This document shows positions 49,201 to 61,200 of a stretch of 64,000 nt of DNA, one piece after another. A program made the position numbers and the translations under genes. The stretch's first letter is position 1; the number at the start of each line of letters is the position of its first letter. The notes beneath the pieces are model-generated. The model had not been told where the DNA came from, ran no database searches, and was given only the letters and a program-made list of their open reading frames with translations. The stretch is from contig JASFXZ010000020.1 of the NCBI GenBank assembly GCA_032209605.1, positions 131,501-195,500 on the forward strand. Direction: 5' to 3'. The stretch is from Mactromeris polynyma (lineage: Eukaryota; Mollusca; Bivalvia; Venerida; Mactridae).

Positions 49201-52200
49201 GATACAAACTTTGAAATTGCTTATGTTTGACATCATTGTATAAAACATACAAACATTATTGCAATAATCAACTACAAGTTGTACAGTCTCATGCACAGGC
49301 GATTGGTCAGTTTAGGACCTGTCTTGGAATGCAGTCTTGTCATTGGTCAGTTAAGGACCTGTCTTGGAATACAGTCTTGTCATTGGTCAGTTTAGGACCT
49401 GTCTTGGAATGCAGTCTTGTCATTGGTCATTTTAGGACCTGTCTTTGAATACAGTCTTGTCATTGGTCAGTTTTGTATCTTGCATGTCTGTATTGTAGGT
49501 TTTGATGTTGGATGTAACTCGAGACATTCTCATTAGCTGTTTGACCGATAAACAAATACATTGTACTAACTTGTTTTGTCGTTAACCAGATAATGAACTC
49601 TTCATTCATATACTCCTTGCAGGGTAAATACAAGCAAGCTAAGGAAGCATATGATAAACAAATACATTGTACTAACTTGTTTTGTCGTTAACCAGATAAT
49701 GAACTCTTCATTCATATACTCCTTGCAGGGTAAATACAAGCAAGCTAAGGAAGCATATGATAAACAAATACATTGTACTAACTTGTTTTGTCGTTAACCA
49801 GATAATGAACTCTTCATTCATATACTCCTTGCAGGGTAAATACAAGCAAGCTAAGGAAGCATATGATAAACAAATACATTGTACTAACTTGTTTTGTCGT
49901 TAACCAGATAATGAACTCTTCATTCATATACTCCTTGCAGGGTAAATACAAGCAAGCTAAGGAAGCATATGAACAATTTATTAATTCAGAAGACAGTAGT
50001 GAGGAGACATACAAGGCTACAGCAAACAAACAGTTAGGTAAGATAAGAATATCAACATTTGAGGAAATATATCTGGTAAGAGTGCTGAGCAACTCAAGAG
50101 AACAAAAGATGTTTGTATCTAATTTACAATTTTCTCAGTGCTCGACGTATTTCAAGAGAAGCATGTTTGTCAAAATCGCCAAAAACTAAAAACAAGAAAG
50201 GAAACAGGAAAGTAAGACTATCGTCAGGCCTTTGATAATGATTTCGTGCTTTTTTCCATCACTTATTAATATGTGACTGATATCAGCATTTTGTCTTTAT
50301 AAAAGCTACAGGCCAGTACTTTGTACTAGAGTTGAGTAATTTTGTGGTATCAAACCATTTGGATTTTATAGATTTGTGAATATTTTAATGCAAATTAGAC
50401 GTTCAGTTCACTGTAAAACTGCTGTATTATGTATGTTTATGTTATATTTTATGTGTTATCACTAGGTTGGTTGTTTCATACTGTGACTAGTTTAGGAGAA
50501 AAATCTACACGTGAAGAACTTGCTATCAAACATCTACAGGAATCATTAAAGAACGATAAATCAAACGGACAAACTTGGTATCTCCTAGGCAGGTCAGTTT
50601 GAACATTTTGACTTCTTTTTTTGACATTTCTTAGCAGAAGGTAGTATATAATTATATGGGTGAAAGTTTTCTGGTTTATACTGATTTACAGTTGTTGAGA
50701 GGCTTCACGGATCATACTGATTTACAGTTGTTGAGAGACTTCACGGATCATACTGATTTACAGTTGTTGAGAGGCTTCAGGGATCATACTGATTTACAGT
50801 TGTTGAGAGGCTTCACGGATCATACTGATTTACAGTTGTTGAGAGGCTTCACGGATCATACTGATTTACAGTTGTTGAGAGACTTCACGGATCATACTGA
50901 TTTACAGTTGTTGAGAGGCTTCACGGATCATACTGATTTACAGTTGTTGAGAGGCTTCACGGATCATACTGATTTACAGTTGTTGAGAGGCTTCACGGAT
51001 CATACTGATTTACAGTTGTTGAGAGGCTGCACGGATCATACTGATTTACAGTTGTTGAGAGGCTTCACGGATCATACTGATTTACAGTTGTTGAGAGGCT
51101 TCATGGATCATACTGATTTACAGTTGTTGAGAGGCTTCACGGATCATACTGATTTACAGTTGTTGAGAGGCTGCACGGATCATACTGATTTACAGTTGTT
51201 GAGAGGCTTCACGGATCATACTGATTTACAGTTGTTGAGAGGCTTCACGGATCATACTGATTTACAGTTGTTGAGAGGCTTCAGGGATCATACTGATTTA
51301 CAGTTGTTGAGAGGCTTCACGGATCATACTGATTTACAGTTGTTGAGAGGCTTCACGGATCATACTGATTTACAGTTGTTGAGAGACTTCACGGATCATA
51401 CTGATTTACAGTTGTTGAGAGGCTTCACGGATCATACTGATTTACAGTTGTTGAGAGACTTCACGGATCATACTGATTTACAGTTGTTGAGAGGCTTCAC
51501 GGATCATACTGATTTACAGTTGTTGAGAGACTTCACGGATCATACTGATTTACAGTTGTTGAGAGGCTTCATGGATCATACTGATTTACAGTTGTTGAGA
51601 GGCTTCACGGATCATACTGATTTACAGTTGTTGAGAGGCTTCACGGATCATACTGATTTACAGTTGTTGAGAGACTTCAGGGATCATACTGATTTACAGT
51701 TGTTGAGAGGCTTCACGGATCATACTGATTTACAGTTGTTGAGAGGCTTCACGGATCATACTGATTTACAGTTGTTGAGAGGCTTCACGGATCATACTGA
51801 TTTACAGTTGTTGAGAGACTTCACGGATCATACTGATTTACAGTTGTTGAGAGACTTCACGGATCATACTGATTTACAGTTGTTGAGAGGCTTCACGGAT
51901 CATACTGATTTACAGTTGTTGAGAGGCTTCACGGATCATACTGATTTACAGTTGTTGAGAGACTTCACGGATCATACTGATTTACAGTTGTTGAGAGACT
52001 TCACGGATCATACTGATTTACAGTTGTTGAGAGGCTTCACGGATCATACTGATTTACAGTTGTTGAGAGGCTTCACGGATCATACTGATTTACAGTTGTT
52101 GAGAGGCTTCACGGATCATACTGATTTACTGTTGTTGAGAGGCTTCACGGATCATACTGATTTACAGTTGTTGAGAGACTTCACGGATCATACTGATTTA

Positions 52201-55200
52201 CAGTTGTTGAGAGGCTTCACGGATCATACTGATTTACAGTTGTTGAGAGACTTCACGGATCATACTGATTTACAGTTGTTGAGAGGCTTCACGGATCATA
52301 CTGATTTACAGTTGTTGAGAGGCTTCACGGATCATACTGATTTACAGTTGTTGAGAGGCTTCACGGATCATACTGATTTACAGTTGTTGAGAGACTTCAG
52401 GGATCATACTGATTTACAGTTGTTGAGAGGCTTCACGGATCATACTGATTTACAGTTGTTGAGAGGCTTCACGGATCATACTGATTTACAGTTGTTGAGA
52501 GACTTCACGGATCATACTGATTTACAGTTGTTGAGAGACTTCACGGATCATTTTTCCAAATTGTTTCAATATATAGATATTTTTATTTGGGGCGGGGACC
52601 TTTCCCGTTCGGCTAAGACTTCACTTCAATAAAGCAAAAATCATGTTGCCAAGAATATTGAACAGAACTGCTAAATGACACTCTGCCAGTCGATATTTGC
52701 AGAAAATGGGCAACTGGTCATTCACTTCCATTGATTAATGCTGTAGTAACTGTGATACAATGGCCAATAAACCTTGCCTCTGGGCGTGTCTAAATCCAAT
52801 AATGACAAGCATTGGGAGAAATCGAGGGTAAAATGCCCCATGTTGTCCATGTGTTAATTCAGATGGTAAATTTACTATAGTTCAATTGCCTGTTAGTACG
52901 TACTAACTGAGACATGTTTTTAGAAGTATGGCTGTGTATCAACAGACCCAACACTTAACGTTGTTGATAATATTGCCTCTGTCTGCCAGTTATGTCAAGC
53001 ATACATGAGTTTATCCAGCATCAGTTCTCATTTTTTAATTACATTCTTTTACAGTAATAAACTCTTGTCATCCGCAAGACTAAACCAGTTGGATAAACCA
53101 AATCTGTTTTCCTTGGGATACAAAGAAATTTACAGAAACGCAATTTAATGATAATAATTGGTGATTTAATTTCATATTTGCCTATTTCTGACTTCTTAAA
53201 ACTAATAGCGCTTATACAATTCAGTGAAAGTTATTTTTCATGTAGTACTTTATTAATGCAAATTGAGTAGTATTTGGATAGAATTGACTTCCGACAATCA
53301 TCAAATTATATTGTCTTACATCCTTGAACCAAATTACCATCTTGTATATCTCACAAGTGGTTTCTGAGAATTCTGAAAAAGCTAAATCACAGGAGCCTCC
53401 CGGGGCCTCTCTTGCCGGGGCCTCTCTTGCCGGGGCCTCTCTTGCCGGGGCCTCTCTTGCCGGGGCCTCTCTTGCCGGGGCCTCTCTTGCCGGGGCCTCT
53501 CTTGGCCAGGGCTTTGCCAGATTTTCAGGGTTTTTTTATTACTCGACTTTCACCCATGTATATAGCATGAACCAACAGTGGCTTTATCATCAGCAATATC
53601 TAATGCATTATGTATAAAATGGATGTTTTACTAGTAAAGTGAAGGATAATAACTGACAACAATTGAACATTTATCGTGTAATTGTATCTTTGTTTTGGCC
53701 CTTCAGTTTAACTTGGTAGCAATATAATGTCATGGGACATTTGGGTCCAGGAAAACTGACTAGATCATCTAACCACAAGGTATAACTGAAATAATGTTCA
53801 ACAAGAAATACCTTTAAAAATAGTGGTCAGTGCACTTTGAAGGTTAAGAATTGTTGTGCAACATCAAAAATTGCCGAGATATTACAATTGCTGGTCACTA
53901 CATATCCAAAATGGATTGCAGTAAATTCATCGAAATTCATTGGATTTTGGTAAGATAACATACCTGTGATCAAAATGTTAACCAATCGGCGTCAAGGTTA
54001 CAAACGTTCTGTTGAAAAGAAGTTGGTTTAGGGGTTAACGTAAGATTTGATTGGTTTACACAACATTGATATGCTAATAGCAAAGCCATGTTGGTATGGC
54101 TGAGCCAAAAAATTGTGTTTAACCTGATAACAAGAAAGAAATAACCCTAGGACAATGGTTAATACAGCTATTGTGTCGATTTTTTCCTCACACAATGGTA
54201 AATACAGCTATCCTGTTGACTCTGACCTGACACAATGGTAAATACAGCTATCCTGTTGATTATGACCTTGCACAATGGTAAATACAGCTATTCTGTTGAT
54301 TATGACCTTGCACAATGGTAAATACAGCTATCCTGTTGACTCTGACCTTGCACAATGGTAAATACAGCTACCCTGTTCATTCTGTCCTTGCACAATGGTA
54401 AATACAGCTATCCTGTTGATTATGACCTTGCACAATGGTAAATACAGCTATCCTGTTGATTATGACCTTGCACAATGGTAAATACAGCTATCCTGTTGAC
54501 TCTGACCTTGCACAATGGTAAATACAGCTACCCTGTTCATTCTGTCCTTGCACAATTGTAAATTCAGCTATCCTGTTGATTTTTACCTCACTCAACAATA
54601 ACTGCAGCTGTCCTGTTGGTACTAGTTGTACTAAATTGAATTTTTTAATTGCAGATGTTTTTCCAGTCTTGGTAAAGTTCATGATGCGTTTGTTTCATAT
54701 CGGAATTCCATCGATAAGTCAGAAGCTAGCGCTGATACCTGGTGCTCTATAGGGTAAATATACACTTGTATTATCTAAGATACCTGGTGCTCTATAGGGT
54801 TAAATATACTTGTATTATCTAAGATACCTGGTGCTCTATAGGATAAATATCTACTTGTATTATCTAAGATACCTGGTGCTCTATATGGTAAATATTCACT
54901 GTATTATCTAAGATACCTGGTGCTCTATAGGGTAAATATTCACTGTATTATCTAAGATACCTGGTGCTCTATAGGGTAAATATTCACTGTATTATCTAAG
55001 ATACCTGGTGCTCTATAGAGTAAATATACACTGTATTATCTAAGATACCTGGTGCTCTATAGGGTAAATATACACTGTATTATCTAAGATACCTGGTGCT
55101 CTATAGGGTAAATTTACACTGTATTATCTAAGATACCTGGTGCTCTATAGGGTAAATATATACCTGTATTATCTAAGATACATGGTGCTCTATAGGGTAA

Positions 55201-58200
55201 ATATATACCTGTATTATCTAAGATACCTGGTGCTCTATAGGGTAAATATATACCTGTATTATCTAAGATACCTGGTGCTCTATAGGGTAAATATATACCT
55301 GTATTATCTAAGATACCTGGTGCTCTATATGGTAAATATATACCTGTATTATCTAAGATACCTGGTGCTCTATAGGGTAAATATATACCTGTATTATCTA
55401 AGATACCTGGTGCTCTATAGGGTAAATATATACCTGTATTATCTAAGATACCTGGTGCTCTATAGGGTAAATATATACCTGTATTATCTAAGATACCTGG
55501 TGCTCTATATGGTAAATATATATACTTGTATTATCTAAGATATTGACATTATTCTGTATAACATGTAAACTAGCATGCCACTCATCAGCAATAATTCTGC
55601 TGTATCTCCATTTCCTGTTGAGATTTGAGGGTGAATCAGAGATTTGAGGGTGAATCAGAGATTTGAGGGTGAATCAGAGATTTGAGGTGAAGAATTGGTA
55701 AAGAATCAATACTCTCAGCACTAAAAAACATTCAAAGAAAGAGTCTCACTCAAATCTGTAAGAATGTTTATTACAAGGAATACTTGGTGCTCAGTATGCA
55801 TAGCAACCCATTTCACTGGCTGAAATCTCCAAACTCAGACTGTAGACATTGGAGAACTGAATGGGGAGTTGTGGTTATATTCCTGTACCTGGTATAGTGG
55901 TCACATACTTGCTATACTATGCCTCTCCTCAAGGCAGATATACATAAGTATTTCACATTTGCCAATTGCAGGATTGTAAATGTACGTTTGAATTTTGTTC
56001 AAATTCTTTTTACGGAAGTTGACCCATTGTATCAATGTAAGATATATGTAGATTTATCAAATATTGAACTGTGACCTGATATCAGCTTCAATACAACCAA
56101 TATTCTCTAAAACTCTGTGCACTTCAATATTGATTTTCTTCCATGTATATCCTGTCTGATTTTGCCGTTAGTTCACTGCTCACTTTCGATGATTTAATGT
56201 TCTGATTTTAAACTCTGAACTAGATATTGGAAAACTGGTTCTTGGATAAGATGGAATAATTGGTTTTTATCCCCAATATGGAATGCACTTTGTGTGTCTC
56301 AATGTAGCAAATGACCTAGCTAGGATTACGACTGATGCAGTACCTGACATAGCTAGCATCATAACTTGTATAGTACTTGACATAGCTAGCATCAAGACTT
56401 GTATAGTACCTGACATAGCTAGCATCAAGACTTGTATAGTACCTGACATAGCTAGCATCAAGACTTGTATAGTACCTGACATAGCTAGCATCAAGACTTG
56501 TATAGTACCTGACATAGATAGCATCAAGACTTGTATAGTACCTGACATAGCTAGCATCAAGACTTGTATAGTACCTGACATAGCTAGCATCAAGACTTGT
56601 GTAGTACCTGACATAGATTGCATCAAGACTTGTATAGTACCTGACATAGCTAGCATCAAGACTTGTATAGTACCTGACATAGCTAGCATCAAGACTTGTA
56701 TAGTACCTGACATAGCTAGCATCAAGACTTGTATAGTTCCTGACATAGCTTGCATCAAGACTTGTATAGTACCTGACAAACATCACATCAAGACTTGTTT
56801 AGTACCTGACATACATCACATCAAGAGTTTGACTGGACTGACCTAGCTGGCATCAAGACTTGTATAGCACCTGACATAGATTGCATCAAGACTTGTATAG
56901 TACCTGACATAGCTTGCATCAAGACTTGTATAGTACCTGACATAGATTGCATCAAGACTTGTTTAGTACCTGACATAGCTAGCATCAAGACTTGTATAGT
57001 ACCTGACATAGCTGGCATCAAGACTTGTATAGTACCTGACATACATCACATCAAGACTTGTATAGTACCTGACATAGCTAGCATCAAGACTTGTATAGTA
57101 CCTGACATAGCTGGCATCAAGACTTGTTTAGTACCTGACATACATCACATCAAGAGTTTTACTGGACTGACCTAGCTGGCATCAAGAGTCATAAATACAG
57201 TTTATAAGAGAGTGAGAGAGCCTATGTTACTCCATATTGATTTCTGAGAAGAATTTAATGATGACAGGAATACTCTCAGACTGGGTTTGGTGAATGTCTG
57301 GTGACTGAAAAACTCCCTCAAGTCTTCAACATTGTTCTCATGTGTTGACGATATTCTGCGGTTTGTTGTTGGTTAAAGTGAATTATGTCTGTTTGATTTT
57401 ATTACTTTTTTTCTGCCATGATGACACTTGTCTGCTATCTAGAACAGAATGGTTATACAGGAGAGTAGTGTGAACCCAGTATTACATTGAATTGTTCTAA
57501 ATGTAGGACTTGATGTTTTACTGTCACAGCTGTTTGAAGTTTGTGTTATTGTGTTGTAAATACACTAGGACTTTTTGTTGAAATCTATCCAGGAACAGTG
57601 TTTCTGATTTTGTATATTTATAATTGTGGGTATACCCTGTTTGTAACGGCTAAAATGTTTGATGAATTGTGTCGTGAGATTCTTTATTCTGGAATGAATT
57701 ACAAGTATCATAACATGCAGGATACAAGAAGGTATAGCAAGTTTTACTGTATTGACTGTGTATTATGATTAATTGCAATGATACTTTCACATAATGCTTG
57801 TTTTACCTCACTGATATTTCTGTCTAGACGTAGTGGCTTGGGATTATTGCAGCTAACTGATGGGGCTCGGGGCACATTTCCACAGCCAAATAAGCATGTT
57901 GTTTTCCCCATCTCATCAAAAACTTCATTTCTGATATCACATAAATTTTGAGAGAAAAGTTAGGAACAAGTTTACAATATTGTTTCTGTCAGTAAACTGT
58001 AAAAAATATTGTCAGTCACTTCAAACATTAAAACAATACTGATTCATGTGATATTTTGATACCTTTTTCAAAATATTTTTCTGTTCATTGTGAAAACAGT
58101 CCCAGTTTGACCATGGGCCCTTTCCCAAAAATCTTAGAAAAAGACCCATGCCTTGTCCAAAATTCTGTGTTCATATAATTTTCTGGAAGATTGCCTATAC

Positions 58201-61200
58201 ATATATTCTGCCTGGGTTCTGTTTGTGAATTCCATTCGTTTATCTGCATCTGTATTAAGTTCAGCATCAGGGAAAATCTTCAGATAATATTGATCAATTA
58301 TTGACCTAGTGGACGAGTTTCTTACAGTGTGTTAGCTTAGTGCGCCAAGGGAAGTCTTGTTACTTGTTGTAGATTAAGATCATAAAATTTCTATTGTTTC
58401 TGTTTTCATATTGTCGGAGCTAAAGTTTCCAGAGTACAAATTTTGTTATAGAGAACATAACAAGTAGATTGTGGTCTTATTGTTCCTTCACTTTGTGCAA
58501 ACTAAACAATTGTTCCTCTGATAGTTGTAGTTGATTCACAAGGAAGGCAAATGTTTAATTGTGGAACCATCAAATATCATCTTTCATTATTTTTACAAAG
58601 TGATGTTGCTAAAATGATTTATGTACAGGGATTAGGGCCTTGTTAAAGGGCTCATTATTTATGTACAGGGATTAGGGCCATGTTAAAGGAGTCATTATTT
58701 ATGTACAGGGATTAGGGCCATGTTAAAGGACTCATTATTTATGTACAGGGATTAGTGCCATGTTAAAGGGCTCATGATTTATGTACAGGGATTAGGGCCA
58801 TGTTAAAGGGCTCATTATTTATTTACAGGATTAGGGCCATGTTAAAGGCTCAAGATTTATGTACATGAATTAGGGGCATGATAAAGGCTCAATATTTATG
58901 TACATGTATTAGTGGCATGTTATAGGGTTCATTATTCATGTACAGGGATCAGAGGCATATTAAAGGGTTAATGATTTATGTACATCAATTAGGGGCATGT
59001 TAAAGGGTTCATGATTTATGTGCAGGGATCAGGGGCAGGTTAAAGGCTCAAGAGTTATGTACATAAATAAGGGGCATGTCAAAGGCTCAATATTTATGTA
59101 CAGGGATTAGGGCATGTTAATGGGTTCATGATTTGTGTACAGGGATTAGAGGTATGTTGTAGTTGTTGTGGGGGAATTTTATCTTTATGACAAGACTTGG
59201 AGATTGATGGTTGTATATGTATATGTTTATATTTACAGAGTTCTGTATCAACAACAGAACCAACCTATGGATGCACTACAAGCATATATATGTGCAGTAC
59301 AACTGGATAAATCACACTCTGCTGCTTGGACAGATTTAGGACTTCTGTATGAAACCTGTAATCAACCCAAAGACGCTCTCACTTGTTATATCAATGCTAC
59401 AAAAACTGCAAAAGGTATATTATAGTCCACACTATTCACATACATAAATATCTGCTTGATTTAGTCTACAATGATTTTTTAGTAAGATACTAATGATAAA
59501 TGAATGCAGGTTGACTTCTACTGCAGGTTTTTTGAGATTGTTTACTCTTGCATTACAAAATCTGACCACTGAAAATAAAAAACAATTGAGGCAGAACTCA
59601 TCAATTCCATTTCAGATATATAACTGTGTTTCATGTTTGCATTCAATATAAGATGCTGAATTGTTGATGCTTGCTGTGTTCCATGTTTGCATTCAATATA
59701 AGATGCTGAATTGTTGATGCTTGCTGTGTTTCATGTTTGCATTCAATATAAGATGCTGAATTGTTGATGCTTGCTGTGTTTCATGTTTGCATTCAATATA
59801 AGATGCTGAATTGTTGATGCTTGCTGTGTTTCATGTTTGCATTCAATATAAGATGCTGAATTGTTGATGCTTGCTGTGTTTCATGTTTGCATTCAATATA
59901 AGATGCTGAATTGTTGATGCTTGCTGTGTTTCATGTTTGCATTCAATATAAGATGCTGAATTGTTGATGCTTGCTGTGTTTCATGTTTGCATTCAATATA
60001 AGATGCTGAATTGTTGATGCTTGCTGTGTTTCATGTTTGCATTCAATATAAGATGCTGAATTGTTGATGCTTGCTGTGTTTCATGTTTGCATTCAATATA
60101 AGATGCTGAATTGTTGATGCTTGCTGTGTTTCATGTTTGCATTCAATATAAGATGCTGCATTGTTGATGCTTGCTGTGTTTCATGTTTGCATTCAATATA
60201 AGATGCTGAATTGTTGATGCTTGCTGTGTTTCATGTTTGCATTCAGTATAAGATGCTGAATTGTTGATGCTTGCTGTGTTTCATGTTTGCATTCAATATA
60301 AGATGCTGAATTGTTGATGCTTGCTGTGTTTCATGTTTGCATTCAATATAAGATGCTGAATTGTTGATGCTTGCTGTGTTTCATGTTTGCATTCAATATA
60401 AGATGCTGAATTGTTGATGCTTGCTGTGTTTCATGTTTGCATTCAATATAAGATGCTGAATTGTTGATGCTTGCTGTGTTTCATGTTTGCATTCAATATA
60501 AGATGCTGAATTGTTGATGCTTGCTGTGTTTCATGTTTGCATTCAATATAAGATGCTGAATTGTTGATGCTTGCTGTGTTTCATGTTTGCATTCAATATA
60601 AGATGCTGAATTGTTGATGCTTGCTGTGTTTCATGTTTTCATTCAATATAAGATGCTGAATTGTTGATGCTTGCTGTTTTTCATGTTTGCATTCAATATA
60701 AGATGCTGAATTGTTGATGCTTGCTGTGTTTCATGTTTGCATTCAATATAAGATGCTGAATTGTTGATGCTTGCTGTGTTTCATGTTTGCATTCAATATA
60801 AGATGCTGAATTGTTGATGCTTGCTGTGTTTCATGTTTGCATTCAATATAAGATGCTGAATTGTTGATGCTTGCTGTGTTTCATGTTTTCATTCAATATA
60901 AGATGCTGAATTGTTGATGCTTGCTGTGTTTCAGGAGGGATTGTAAGTCCAAGTTTGAACGGAAAAATTAAGTTTCTACAGCAACATTTATCTAAAATAC
61001 CCATGCAGCATCTACAGAATAAGTAAGTATATCCACTCAGTCAGAATTATTGATACATTTATATACACTGCCCTCCAAAAGTTCCTTCACACTTTGACAA
61101 TTTCCCATTGCAATTAATGTATTTTCATATTTGTTTCGCATGCAATAAATCGAAAATGCTTTTTAACACAGCAATAATTTTCTGTAGAAGTATTTATAAA

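Noticed and set aside
50656..52632. 658-codon open frame of a 12-residue Leu/Asp/His repeat
   Set aside because: It is the 36-bp minisatellite inside KDM6A intron 10 read in frame; no splice or start context supports translation.
53324..53617. Ala/Gly/Ser-Leu repeat protein
   Set aside because: 15-bp minisatellite in KDM6A intron 10; the frame exists only because 15 is a multiple of three.
59168..59425. Stand-alone 85-codon gene
   Set aside because: Only 59239-59414 is KDM6A exon 12; the extra residues at both ends are intron read-through.
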